From the NCBI GenBank assembly GCA_016704325.1, contig JADJAG010000004.1, positions 434,001 to 498,000 on the forward strand: a stretch of DNA of 64,000 nucleotides. Reading direction: 5' to 3'. The stretch is from Chitinophagaceae bacterium. GTDB lineage: Bacteria > Bacteroidota > Bacteroidia > Chitinophagales > UBA10324. The notes under the pieces are model-generated. The model saw nothing but the letters and a program-made list of their open reading frames with translations, did not search any database and had not been told where the DNA came from. Positions 39,089 to 47,770 of this stretch are shown piece after piece; position 1 is the stretch's first letter; every line of letters starts with the position of its first letter. The position numbers and the translations under genes are program-made.

Positions 39089-39380
39089 TACGAATTTTCA
39101 ATGCATCTATAGTGAGGGAAAATTTTTCGCAAAGTACGGAAATACTTGCCTTATTTCGGGCTAACCGGCACTTTTTCTGATGCTTTTAACAACAGATTAA
39201 CGAAATTATTGCCGGCTGATCAAAAACTATGCAGTTTATTTTTATCTGCCTGCAGGAACTCTTTCATTCCGGATTTGGCAAATGCGGAATAAATTTAATT
39301 CAAATTCATCCGCTTTGCTTTCAAATCAATGCTGCTTTACTGAAGAACTGATTATTTAACAGCTTAACTCTTGAGAATGG
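39089..39380. other. Intergenic region between mltD and tatA
   Basis: About 290 bp. It should contain the mltD promoter (minus strand). I see no gene, repeat or clear promoter boxes. Confidence 0.35.
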
Positions 39381-39593
39381 CTACTTAGGGACTTCTTTCT
39401 TCTCGCCTTCTTTCATGCCATCTTCCAGTTCCTGCTGTACGTTGGCTTTTGCACTGTTAAATTCACGAATGCCTTTTCCAATGCCACGCATGAGCTCAGG
39501 AATCTTTCTGCCTCCGAAAAGAAGAAGGATTGCGAGGAAAATCAATATCCATTCACTGCCGCCGGGCATACTGATTAAAAAGAGTGCTTCCAT
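39381..39593 (-). CDS. tatA: Twin-arginine translocase subunit TatA/TatE
   Basis: 70 residues from ATG 39593; the frame extends to 39650 but the extra 19 residues precede the conserved start. A short N-terminal membrane helix (WILIFLAILLLFGG) is followed by the FGG-x-KIPELMRGIGKGIREFN amphipathic helix typical of TatA, then a charged tail. TatA oligomers form the passage for folded proteins carrying twin-arginine signals. No tatC is next to it. Confidence 0.9.
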   Translation of the reverse strand: MEALFLISMPGGSEWILIFLAILLLFGGRKIPELMRGIGKGIREFNSAKANVQQELEDGMKEGEKKEVPK

Positions 39594-39650
39594 CGTTTGA
39601 CAATTTAATGGAGTAAAAGTAAGGGAAATATCGCAATGTGGCACATTCAC

Positions 39651-39995
39651 GATTAGCAGGGGTGAATGACAATTTGTTCATCTGGTAAAGCAATGGTTGC
39701 AGGGTTGAATGGTTAAATGGCTAAATGGCTAAATGGCTAAATTGTTAAATTGTTAAATTGCTGCGGCGAAGCCGATCACTTGATATTCTGTAATCACGAA
39801 GCTACTTTACTCACTTACTCAATACAATACTCAAGACAAAGACACAAGACAAGACACAAGATCCAAGACTCAATATATATTGATCGAAGCAAAGTCTTTG
39901 TGTTTCAGCTTTGTGAAAACCTTTTTGTTCGCTGTTGTATTGTTCCCGGGGCGAACTATACTTCACATTATTAAGAAATACAAAGTGTCATAAGC
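39651..39995 (+). repeat. Mosaic intergenic repeat, copy 3
   Basis: The order matches 5860-6200: TTGTTCATCTGGTAAAGCAATGG (39672-39694), 8-bp GGTTAAATGGCTAAAT units (about 39700-39757), and the core with CGGCGAAGCCG (39764-39774), GATCACTTGATATTCTGTAATCAC and CTTACTCAATAC units. An ACAAGACACAAGAC stretch follows (about 39836-39865). The 39750-39974 frame is an artefact. Confidence 0.75.
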
Positions 39996-40496
39996 TTAAT
40001 TCTTTGGGGGTGGTACGGCTCTTTCTCCTGCTTTTTCCTGGCGCATTTCCTTCAAAAGGGAAATCTTAAACAATTGTTCGGCACGATAAAGTTTAGCTAC
40101 TTTTTTTACCGGAAGCAGTTTCTTGTATTCATTATTGTATCTGCGGAGAATATCCAGCTCTTTCTGACGGGAATTAAAATCATTTTCGATTGCTTTATTT
40201 ACCTCTTCATCGGTATAATCGTCGAAGTTTATTTTGGCCGACATTAGCTCGGTTGCGCGGCTTTGTTTGAGCGTTTCTACCTCGGCCCGGTATTTATTAT
40301 ACACCGGCCAAAAGACCTGTGCTTCTTCCGGTGTCAGCTCCATCTCATTGGTAATGAAACCAATCCGTCGGGCATCAATATCGTCTTTCTGCTCTCTTTG
40401 TACCGGTTGTGCAATTGCCATGGTGAAGGTGAGGCAACAAATCAGCATAACAAAAGATGTGCGGTAGTTTTTTGAATTAAATGGTTGTGAAAGCAT
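39996..40496 (-). CDS. Spy/CpxP-like periplasmic protein
   Basis: 166 residues. A signal peptide (about 1-30, FTMAIAQ) is followed by a helical, strongly charged protein with MELTPEEAQVFWPVYNKYRAEVE, FNSRQKELDILRRYNNEYKKLLP and AKLYRAEQLFKISLLKEM. The L-T-P-E-E start of the first long helix and helical hairpin layout recall Spy/CpxP-type periplasmic chaperones. In Bacteroidota such genes often follow an ECF sigma factor and anti-sigma pair, as here. It begins 11 bases after the anti-sigma-like gene. Its role in envelope stress is inferred. Confidence 0.65.
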   Translation of the reverse strand: MLSQPFNSKNYRTSFVMLICCLTFTMAIAQPVQREQKDDIDARRIGFITNEMELTPEEAQVFWPVYNKYRAEVETLKQSRATELMSAKINFDDYTDEEVNKAIENDFNSRQKELDILRRYNNEYKKLLPVKKVAKLYRAEQLFKISLLKEMRQEKAGERAVPPPKN

Positions 40497-40507
40497 AGGT
40501 ATTTATT

Positions 40508-41101
40508 TTAAATGTCATCAAAATATTCATCATCAATATCTGTAACATCCAATAGTGAAGGGTCGGTTGAAACAGGATCTGAAATAGTCGCATTATCTAA
40601 AGTCTGATCCTCCAGAAACAAGTTGACTATTACCTCTTCATCCACTTCAGCAACCTGTAAGATCAGGTTAGATTCATCAATACTTTTTTGTGTAGTTAAC
40701 TGCTGATTGTTGTTGATTGCTATTTGTTGCAATACAGCTATGGTACCAAATACCAAAATAGCTGCCACTGCAGCCGCTATCAAACGCACCTCTCTCTTAA
40801 TGAATCTGACAATGGGAAATATGTCTTGTTTGCGTCTTTCAAGAGGCCCTCCTTTAATCTTTGATAGAATAGTTGCCGGAAGTTCATCAAAATAGGTTGC
40901 CGGATGCTCAAAAGGGTGATCAATATCCTGAATTTTCAAAGGAACAATCTCACTAACTGTTTCACGTACCTTTTGCATCAACTGTTGCTCTGAAGATGTA
41001 AAATAGTTTGCAGGCACATTAAAAGGGTGTGCACGCGGCAATGCTGCCAGTAAGGGTGCCCATTGATTCAACTCATTTTGTATTTCTTCTTCTCTTTCCA
41101 T
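40508..41101 (-). CDS. Putative anti-sigma factor (membrane protein)
   Basis: 197 residues. A cytoplasmic N-terminal half (about 1-105) contains HPFNVPANYF and a second similar HPFEHPATYFDELP motif. Then come one membrane helix (about 110-130, LIAAAVAAILVFGTIAVL) and a periplasmic acidic tail (DVTDIDDEYFDDI). The P-x-x-YF-x-x-L-P motif and single-helix layout are typical of anti-sigma-like proteins beside Bacteroidota ECF sigma factors. It should hold the sigma factor at the membrane until an envelope signal frees it. Confidence 0.65.
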   Translation of the reverse strand: MEREEEIQNELNQWAPLLAALPRAHPFNVPANYFTSSEQQLMQKVRETVSEIVPLKIQDIDHPFEHPATYFDELPATILSKIKGGPLERRKQDIFPIVRFIKREVRLIAAAVAAILVFGTIAVLQQIAINNNQQLTTQKSIDESNLILQVAEVDEEVIVNLFLEDQTLDNATISDPVSTDPSLLDVTDIDDEYFDDI

Positions 41102-41275
41102 GCTGGAGTTTAAAATCCTGTTTTCTGAAAATTGAACGTTACTTTCATTTTATTCACTTAATAAACAGATCCCGTGCTTTTGAAACCTTAAGCTGCTTTT
41201 TAACGCTTTGTAACATAGGAGCAGGTGTTATGATGGACAAACTACCAGCCCGTTAGTTTAATGTCTGAGAAAAAT

Positions 41276-41881
41276 TCATTGATGATCGATCATGTATTTT
41301 TCAATTTTTTTCACAGCATGATGATAACTGGCTTTCAATGCACCGGCACTGGTTTCTAACATCTCCGACATGGCCTCATAGGGTAATTCATCGTAGTAAC
41401 GTAGTTGAAATACCAGCCTTTGTCTTTCCGGAAGGGTTAGGATTGCTTCCTGTAAGGTTAGCTGAATGGCAGTGCCATTGATGAAGTTTCCGGAATAGAG
41501 CTTTTCCCTGAGCTCGCTGCCGGGTTCTTCCAAAGGCAGGAATGCCTTGCGTTTCTTTTTATCGAGAAAGGTAAGGGTGATATTGGTTGCGATGCGGTAG
41601 ATCCAATAGATCAGTCTCGATTCGCCACGGAAAGAAGAAAGAGAGTTCCACACCCTGATGAATACATCCTGCACCAGGTCGTTGGCATCTTCATGGTCCA
41701 GCACCATTCGGCGCACCAGCCAGTATACTTTTTTCTGATCGCGTTTTACCAGCCAGGCAAAAGCCTGCTCCTTCTTTTCTGCAATGCGAAAAGCTGCGAG
41801 AATCTCCTCATCTGTGACAGGGTGTTCTATTTGCAAGGTGATCAGGATACAGTTATCAATCAGGTAATACCCTGTTGCCAA
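41276..41881 (-). CDS. ECF RNA polymerase sigma factor
   Basis: 201 residues in the longest frame, which begins with TTG; a second TTG at 41836 (L-QIEHPVTDEEIL) gives a more usual start. Sigma region 2 (about 35-100) includes DLVQDVFIRVWNSLSSFRGESRLIYWIYRIATN. Region 4 (about 140-195) has LPERQRLVFQLRYYDELPYEAMSEMLETSAGALKASYHHAVKKI, with the helix-turn-helix. It should direct RNA polymerase to stress or envelope genes. It lies 6 bp after the transketolase C-half gene, so it may share its transcript, and precedes the anti-sigma-like gene by about 175 bp. Confidence 0.88.
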   Translation of the reverse strand: MATGYYLIDNCILITLQIEHPVTDEEILAAFRIAEKKEQAFAWLVKRDQKKVYWLVRRMVLDHEDANDLVQDVFIRVWNSLSSFRGESRLIYWIYRIATNITLTFLDKKKRKAFLPLEEPGSELREKLYSGNFINGTAIQLTLQEAILTLPERQRLVFQLRYYDELPYEAMSEMLETSAGALKASYHHAVKKIEKYMIDHQ

Positions 41882-41887
41882 CCATCC

Positions 41888-42873
41888 TTAACAGCATTTC
41901 GATTTACTTCTTCCTGCTGATTGCTTTTTCGCAGCGGCGACAAGGTGCGGCGTATCTATACCGTATTTAACGAGTAATTCTTCCGGTTTGCCACTTTCCC
42001 CGAAGGAATCATTAACAGCCACCATCTCCATTGGTACAGGCTGATGACGAGCTAACACACCCGCAATCAAATCGCCCAATCCGCCAAAAATCTGGTGTTC
42101 TTCTGCAGTAACTGCGCAACCCGTTTTGGCAACGGACTGAATGACTGCCTTTTCATCGAGAGGTTTAATGGTATGAATGTTAATCACTTCCGCACTTATG
42201 CCTTCTGCAGCCAGTAGGCGTGCTGCTTCTATGGCGTTCCAAACCATGTGGCCTGTGGCAAAAATGGAAATATCAGAACCTACAGCGAGCAGTTGTGCCT
42301 TTCCAATCTCAAATGGTTGGTTATCAGCGGTAAAATTGGCCACTTTTGGGCGGCCAAAACGGAGGTAAACGGGACCTTCATAGTCAGCAATGGCCAATGT
42401 AGCGGCTTTTGTCTGATTGTAATCGCAGGGCACGATCACTGTCATACCGGGCAACATGCGCATAAGACCTATGTCTTCCAGAATCTGGTGGGTAGCACCG
42501 TCTTCGCCCAGCGTTAATCCGGCATGGGAAGCACAGATTTTCACATTTTTTCCTGAATACGCAATGGACTGACGAATCTGATCGTAGACACGCCCGGTGG
42601 AGAAATTGGCAAAAGTGCCCGTGTAGGGAATTTTTCCACCTATGGTTAATCCGGCAGCAATGCCCATCATATTAGCTTCTGCTATACCTACCTGAATGAA
42701 TCGTTCAGGAAACTCTTTGATAAAAGCATCCATGCGCAGTGAGCCGGCAAGATCGGCTGTCAAGGCGACTACATTCGGATTTTTTCGCGCTACTTCTACA
42801 AGGCCTGCTCCATAGCCGCCACGGGTTTCTTTTTTTGTCTTTGTCGCTGTATTGGTCTAACATGTTTGAGTCG
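41888..42873 (-). CDS. Transketolase, C-terminal subunit (frameshifted near its start)
   Basis: About 327 residues. The main frame (42763-41888) has FIQVGIAEANMMGIAAGL, PYTGTFANF, SHAGLTLGEDGATHQ, VPCDYNQTKAA, and a C-terminal domain with AEEHQIFGGLGD and VNDSFGESGKPEELL. The start is ATG at 42873-42871 (MLDQYSDKDKK). The frame is broken at a run of seven T (42840-42846); six would give KKETRGGYGAGLVEVARKNPNVVALTADLAGS. With the N-terminal subunit (46180-47022) it makes a full transketolase, a thiamine-diphosphate enzyme of the pentose phosphate pathway. Unusually, two VWA genes lie between the halves. Confidence 0.85.
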
Positions 42874-42874
42874 T

Positions 42875-42945
42875 TAGTCGGAAGTCGCTAGTCGGAAGTA
42901 AATTGCCTTCAGACTGAATTCGGAAGTCCTTAGTTTGGGAAAATT
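42875..42945. repeat. 7-bp AGTCGGAAGT-type array
   Basis: Several copies of GTTAGTCGGAAGTCGCTAG and AGTCCTTAGT heptads, as at 13920-13965 and 47926-47960. Confidence 0.6.
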
Positions 42946-42949
42946 TTGG

Positions 42950-44407
42950 TTATAGTTTTAATTGGAATGATTGGCCGCTTTTGATTTGAAAGGTTTTTGT
43001 AATGGATTCTGTTGTTTTTTTTGATGATTTGGGCCGGAAAATAGCGGTGTATTGGCCGGCTTGCAAACCTACCAATTCATTGGACAAATTTTCATTCAGC
43101 GAATAAATTTTTACTAACCGGCCATTGTCATTGATAAAAATGGCTCCGAAACCGGGAAATGTTTTTGAAATAGTTACCACCCCCGGTACATCAATCTTTA
43201 CTGAGGTGGTGGAACTTTGTGTGATCGCAATATTCTTTAATTGGATACGTGGCAGGGTAAGTATTTCCAGGTCGTAGTTACCGGTAAGGTATTTAAAGCT
43301 GGTATTCATATCCTGCACCTGCACGGTTTCCGGGCTACCTGCCGTACGTACGATACATTTTATTTTACTGTTTAGGTTGTTGTGAATGGTAGAACTGCTC
43401 AGTTCCACCTTCAAAAATCCCTGTGAAGCGGGGATGTTGATCTCCCTGGCAGAAAGGTCAGTGAACTGAAGTGCTTTACTTTCAATGGGTGGAGTGGTAT
43501 GGATCACCACATTGTAGCTGATCACCGGATCCAGTTGCAAGGTATCAGGGATGCCGCGGTAGTTGAGTGTATGATAAAAATTGTATTTGGCTATACCGGT
43601 AGCTGCATCATAAAAAGTCATGTTTACATCCGTCTCCAAAGGGTTGCCTGCTTCGTCTAACAGGTTAACACGAACAGACGCAGCCGCTGTTATGCGCTGC
43701 ACCACCGTTTTCATCACGCTGCGCAATGCATCCGGTTGTTGTACATTGAAATAGTTGCCAATGCAATCCATCGCTGAATAGGCTGAAGGATCAAGATTCA
43801 GCCCGATCACAAAAGGCTTCAGGTACACTTGCTTTTGTTGCATCAGCAGGGAGATTGCACAGGGATCGCCGCCGCAGGATTCTTCCCCATCCGTAACCAG
43901 CACTACGATGTTTCTTGCATTGGCATCGTAGGGAAAATCGTCTGCTGATTTTTCAAGTGATAATGCCAGCGGTGTAATGCCTTTTGGACGGATTGCATTT
44001 AACCTGTAACGGATTGCTGAAGCATTGTCTGATGCAAACGGTACTTCCAGTTTGATATCGTTGCAGTCATTGGCGGTATTGATACTTTGATGTCCGTAAA
44101 CCCGCAATGCGGTTTGAATAGAAGTGCCGGAAGGCAATGAATCCGCGATTTCAGCTATCACCGACCTTGCTACATCCATTTTTGTTTTTCCTTCCCAGGG
44201 ATTGAGCATGCTGGAAGATGCATCCAGCAAAAAAAGAATGCGGGTAAGCGGTTCAGCTTTCGTTATTCCCGGTGCAACAGTAGCTGTTGTCTTTTTGGTT
44301 TGAGCGGATGATAATTCCGGGTACGATAAAACAACTCCCGGGAACAGCAACAGGTAAATGGCATATTTAAAAAGGATAGCCTGATAATTATACTTCGTTA
44401 ATTGCAT
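42950..44407 (-). CDS. Exported von Willebrand A domain protein, copy 2
   Basis: 485 residues from ATG 44407, which puts a signal peptide first (AIYLLLFPGVVLS). The frame goes on to ATG 44527, whose ATGA overlaps the upstream stop, so a longer coupled start is possible. The VWA domain (about 45-235) has the metal-site motif LLDASSSML, GHQSINTANDCNDIKLEVPF, a GITPLALSLEKSADDFP segment and LVTDGEESCGGDPC. The C-terminal 270 residues are beta-rich with ATGIAKYNFYHTLNYRGIPDTL and YLTGNYDLEILTLPRI. It is a tandem paralogue of the next gene upstream (same order, same motifs). Probably periplasmic or surface; partner unknown. Confidence 0.75.
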   Translation of the reverse strand: MQLTKYNYQAILFKYAIYLLLFPGVVLSYPELSSAQTKKTTATVAPGITKAEPLTRILFLLDASSSMLNPWEGKTKMDVARSVIAEIADSLPSGTSIQTALRVYGHQSINTANDCNDIKLEVPFASDNASAIRYRLNAIRPKGITPLALSLEKSADDFPYDANARNIVVLVTDGEESCGGDPCAISLLMQQKQVYLKPFVIGLNLDPSAYSAMDCIGNYFNVQQPDALRSVMKTVVQRITAAASVRVNLLDEAGNPLETDVNMTFYDAATGIAKYNFYHTLNYRGIPDTLQLDPVISYNVVIHTTPPIESKALQFTDLSAREINIPASQGFLKVELSSSTIHNNLNSKIKCIVRTAGSPETVQVQDMNTSFKYLTGNYDLEILTLPRIQLKNIAITQSSTTSVKIDVPGVVTISKTFPGFGAIFINDNGRLVKIYSLNENLSNELVGLQAGQYTAIFRPKSSKKTTESITKTFQIKSGQSFQLKL

Positions 44408-44523
44408 TACCGTTGTCTGCAGGTTTGTTACAATTTGTTGTACCACTGACTGCGTTAGATCAGCGGGAAAACTTCCGCAATGGTTCTGCCGTCGGAGAAC
44501 AGGGGTCCTATGTGCAGGGTTCC

Positions 44524-46071
44524 TCATAATTTCAACGACGTGGTTTTTCCTGTAATAATTTTGATGGGATATTCTTTCGTCTTCGATGACTGTCTTCCTT
44601 TTTCAGGTCGGAAGACCACTATATAACTTCCGGGTTGCAGGGCGAGGGTTTTAACAGATGCGATCTGATTGAAATCCCAGATTTTACGGAGGTTATTTCC
44701 TTCCTGAACCATCACACTGGCTACACCGGTTGACTGCGGACTTACAGACAACGTGCCGGGCCTTGGAATTTTCAATGCAGTAGTTTTAGACTGTTCTATC
44801 TGAATCTGCTTCATAACGATGCGAGGCAGTGTAAGAATTTCAAGGTCGTAATTACCCACCAGGTATTTCTGAGAACGGCTGATATCCTGCACTGCAAGTA
44901 TTTTTGGATCGGTTGATTTACGAACGAGGCAAGGTGCGCCGGTATTATTGGTGGCTGGAGTTTCCCATTTCAACTCCAGGGTGCCTTGCGGTACATCAGC
45001 GGCAATGGTATTGTGGATTCCCTGCACGAGCTCAATTTCATTCTTAAATACTGCGGGTGTGCTGTGTATTTGCAGGTCATAAATTGCCGAAGGGTCGAGG
45101 CACAGTGTGTCAGGATTTCCTTTTCCATTTAAGGTATGGATGAAACGGTATTTCACATTTCCTGATAAGTGATCGTAAAAGGTTAATTCCACATTGGTTT
45201 CTGAAGGCAAGCCATATGCATCCAGTAAATTAACCTGCGCTGTAGTTGCATTCAGTGCTCTGGAAACTACTGCACGCAATACTCCGCTGAACAGGTCGTC
45301 GCGTTGTACATCGAAAAAAGCGCCTGCGCATTCGAACTTCTTTTTCATGGAGTCGGTAAGGCCGAGACCGATGATGTAGGGTTTAAGCACGATGCCCTGC
45401 TGTTGCAACAAGGCCGCCACGTTGCAGATGTTGCCATTGCAGGTTTCATTGCCGTCGGTTATTAATATGATGGAATTATTGGACAGGGAATCTTCAGGAA
45501 AATCACCAATACATGCAGCCAAGGTAAATTCTATTGGTGTTTGGCCCTTTGGTTCTATTTCCTGCAAACGTTTCGCGATAGCAGCACCATTATTTTTTGC
45601 AAAGGGTATCTCCAGTTTTGTGTCTTTGCAGTTATAAACGCTGCGTGGCGACTGATGGCCGAAAACCCTAACGGCAAACTCAACGTTGGGTTTTATCTTA
45701 GAAATGCTATCAATAGTATGCACCAAAAGTTGCCTGGAAAGGTCAAACTTTGATTGTTTTGTGGCAGCCGGATTATTACTTCTTAATGCTCCTTTCATAC
45801 TGCCGGAGGCATCGAGCACAAAGAGGATACGGTTTGCAGATGCAGAAAAAAGTGAGGATTGCTGTGCATAAACCGGTAATTGAAACAGCAAAAAAAACAG
45901 CAAAATACTGCAATGTTTACGCAGGCAATTTCTGCTTTTTTGCTGGAAGCTCTTCAAGGAACCGGTTTCAGATTTCAATATGCAATTTGTAAACAGCCAT
46001 TGGAAGGGGTGTAGTATGTTTTTGATGCCGGTATAGCCCCGATCTGCCGGAATCGTTTGGGCGAACTTCAA
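44524..46071 (-). CDS. Exported von Willebrand A domain protein, copy 1
   Basis: 515 residues in the full frame. The first 38 residues look noncoding, and a TTG at 45957-45955 (LKSFQQKS) placed before a signal peptide (SILLFFLLFQLPVYAQ) is the likelier start. The VWA domain has LDASGSM, VFGHQSPRSVYNCKDTKLEIPF, GQTPIEFTLAACIGDFP and ITDGNETCNGNIC. The C-terminal part mirrors copy 2: LSGNVKYRFIHTLNGKGNPDTL and YLVGNYDLEILTLPRI. The conserved Cys pairs around the DGxExC-x-G-x-xC motif could form a disulphide. The last 4 bases overlap the start of copy 2. Function unknown. Confidence 0.75.
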   Translation of the reverse strand: MKFAQTIPADRGYTGIKNILHPFQWLFTNCILKSETGSLKSFQQKSRNCLRKHCSILLFFLLFQLPVYAQQSSLFSASANRILFVLDASGSMKGALRSNNPAATKQSKFDLSRQLLVHTIDSISKIKPNVEFAVRVFGHQSPRSVYNCKDTKLEIPFAKNNGAAIAKRLQEIEPKGQTPIEFTLAACIGDFPEDSLSNNSIILITDGNETCNGNICNVAALLQQQGIVLKPYIIGLGLTDSMKKKFECAGAFFDVQRDDLFSGVLRAVVSRALNATTAQVNLLDAYGLPSETNVELTFYDHLSGNVKYRFIHTLNGKGNPDTLCLDPSAIYDLQIHSTPAVFKNEIELVQGIHNTIAADVPQGTLELKWETPATNNTGAPCLVRKSTDPKILAVQDISRSQKYLVGNYDLEILTLPRIVMKQIQIEQSKTTALKIPRPGTLSVSPQSTGVASVMVQEGNNLRKIWDFNQIASVKTLALQPGSYIVVFRPEKGRQSSKTKEYPIKIITGKTTSLKL

Positions 46072-46179
46072 GGCGGTGAAACGTGAAGCCGCCTATTACT
46101 TTTGTTTTGCTTCAAGTACAGCGGATTCTTGCTTAAACACCGTTTGTCAGCAGCAAGGATGCACCAGAAAAGGCAAGTG

Positions 46180-47022
46180 TTAGTAGTCGCCCATAGTAAC
46201 CGGAAGCTGCTCCAGGGCTTTTGCCAGTTGCGCATCATTGGGAGCTATGCCATGCCATTCATGGCTTCCCATCATAAAGTCAACCGGGTAGCCCATCACC
46301 GTTTTCATGAGTATCGCAATGGGTTTGCCTTTTCCGGTCATTGATTTCGCTTTTTTTAGTCCGCTCACCAATTCTTCCATGTTGTTGCCATCGAGTTGCA
46401 GGGTATCCCAACCGAAAACCCTGAACTTCTCATTCAGGTCACCAAGGGCCATTACTTTTTCCGTGGGGCCGTCAATCTGTTGTCCGTTCCAGTCGATGGT
46501 AGAAACGAGGTTATCTACTTTTAAGTGTGCTGCCGACATAATGGCTTCCCAGTTCTGGCCTTCTTCCAGTTCCCCATCGCCATGGAGTGAATAGACTATA
46601 TGCTTATCAGCATTATATTTTTTTGCCAATGCGGCGCCGATAGCCACTGACATACCTTGTCCGAGGGAGCCGGATGCCACACGAATGCCGGGCAGGTGCT
46701 CATGCGTGGTTGGATGGCCTTGCAGGCGGGTATTGAGTTTGCGGAAGGAGTACATTTCCTTAGGTTCAAAATAGCCGGCGCGGGAGAGGGTGCTGTACCA
46801 AACGGGGGAGATATGTCCGTTCGAAAGAAAGAAAAGGTCTTCATTAAGGCCATCCATGGTGAAATCGGTTTTGTGTTCCATGATTTCGAAGTAGAGGGCG
46901 GTGAAGAAGTCGGCGCAGCCGAGGGAACCACCGGGGTGGCCGGACTGGCATCCATGCACCATGCGTAATGCATCTCTTCTGATTTGGGAGGCGATATTCT
47001 TTAATTCGTCTATGGAGGCCAT
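46180..47022 (-). CDS. Transketolase, N-terminal subunit
   Basis: 280 residues from ATG 47022 (MASIDELKNIASQIRRD); the frame extends to 47046. Transketolase marks are HGCQSGHPGGSLG, LSNGHISPVWYS, ASGSLGQGMSVAIGAALA, the thiamine-diphosphate motif GDGELEEGQNWEA, and WNGQQIDGPT. It binds thiamine diphosphate and pairs with the C-terminal half (41888-42873). The halves are usually adjacent; here two VWA genes of about 3.1 kb separate them on the same strand. Confidence 0.9.
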   Translation of the reverse strand: MASIDELKNIASQIRRDALRMVHGCQSGHPGGSLGCADFFTALYFEIMEHKTDFTMDGLNEDLFFLSNGHISPVWYSTLSRAGYFEPKEMYSFRKLNTRLQGHPTTHEHLPGIRVASGSLGQGMSVAIGAALAKKYNADKHIVYSLHGDGELEEGQNWEAIMSAAHLKVDNLVSTIDWNGQQIDGPTEKVMALGDLNEKFRVFGWDTLQLDGNNMEELVSGLKKAKSMTGKGKPIAILMKTVMGYPVDFMMGSHEWHGIAPNDAQLAKALEQLPVTMGDY

Positions 47023-47094
47023 GTAGGGGTTATTTGGAAGCGCCAAAAATAACGGAAATTTCAGTGAATTGCGGATTTCGGATTGACGATTGCG

Positions 47095-47205
47095 GAATGA
47101 GTTGGAGTTTGTAACTGCAGTGGATGGGTGAATTGTTGAATTGTTAAATTGTTGAATTGTTGAATTGTTGGATGGTTGGATGGTTGGATGGTTGGATGGC
47201 TAGTG
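47095..47205 (+). repeat. 8-bp tandem array (GTTGAATT, GGTTGGAT)
   Basis: GTTGAATT/GTTAAATT units (about 47125-47170) followed by GGTTGGAT units (about 47171-47205). These are the same 8-bp family as the GGTTAAAT arrays in the mosaic repeats. Confidence 0.75.
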
Positions 47206-47242
47206 TGTGGCAGGTCAAATAGCAACTTTGGCATTTGTGCAT

Positions 47243-47470
47243 CTATGAAGCACTTCTTGAAGCAATTCTAAAAATACTTTTTACCTGGCATAGTTTGGCT
47301 GTGTATTCAAGGCAGGCAAGAAAATCTTCTTTCTCCAAATCAGGATAATCATTCAATAGTTCATCATACGTGATGCCTGAAGCCATAAGTTCAAGATTGT
47401 GCTCTAAAGGATAGCGCAGTCCACGGATTGTTGGTTTGATAATACAGATTTTGGAAAACATCGAAAGCAT
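47243..47470 (-). CDS. DUF433 protein
   Basis: 75 residues. KPTIRGLRYPLEHNLELMASGITYDELLNDYPDLEKEDFLACLEYTAKL is the DUF433 signature (read here as PTIRGLRYPLE and DYPDLEKEDFLACLEY), a winged-helix-like domain found in VapB-type antitoxins. Its usual partner is a PIN-like DUF5615 toxin, which is absent. The gene instead follows an MNT nucleotidyltransferase by 6 bases. The C-terminal tail (KSIFRIASRSAS) is short. Confidence 0.7.
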   Translation of the reverse strand: MLSMFSKICIIKPTIRGLRYPLEHNLELMASGITYDELLNDYPDLEKEDFLACLEYTAKLCQVKSIFRIASRSAS

Positions 47471-47476
47471 GATGTT

Positions 47477-47770
47477 TCACACATAATACAGCCTTGTTTT
47501 CAGGTACTCCCAGTGACGGGGCTTCAGACCTTTCTTAGTAATCAGGTCAACTTTTCTCCCGAGTATTTCTTCAAGCTCATCAGCGAGATCAATAAATTCG
47601 ATTCCAATATCGCCATTAAATTCAACCAATATGTCGACATCACTTTTTTCGGGGTCAAAATCATTTCGCGTAATTGAGCCGAATAATGCAAGTTGGGCAA
47701 TAGGATATTTTTGCTTCAAACTGTCAATATGAGCAGCAAGAATTTTTTTAGTGGAATCAATAAGTTGCAT
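47477..47770 (-). CDS. Minimal nucleotidyltransferase (MNT/MntA-like)
   Basis: 97 residues. The nucleotidyltransferase motif GSITRNDFDPEKSDVDILVEF has GS at 31-32 and the metal-binding Asp44 and Asp46. MntA proteins of this kind AMPylate and silence HepT RNase toxins. Here no HepT follows; the next gene is DUF433. It may be an orphan or a new pair. Start ATG 47770. Confidence 0.85.
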   Translation of the reverse strand: MQLIDSTKKILAAHIDSLKQKYPIAQLALFGSITRNDFDPEKSDVDILVEFNGDIGIEFIDLADELEEILGRKVDLITKKGLKPRHWEYLKTRLYYV

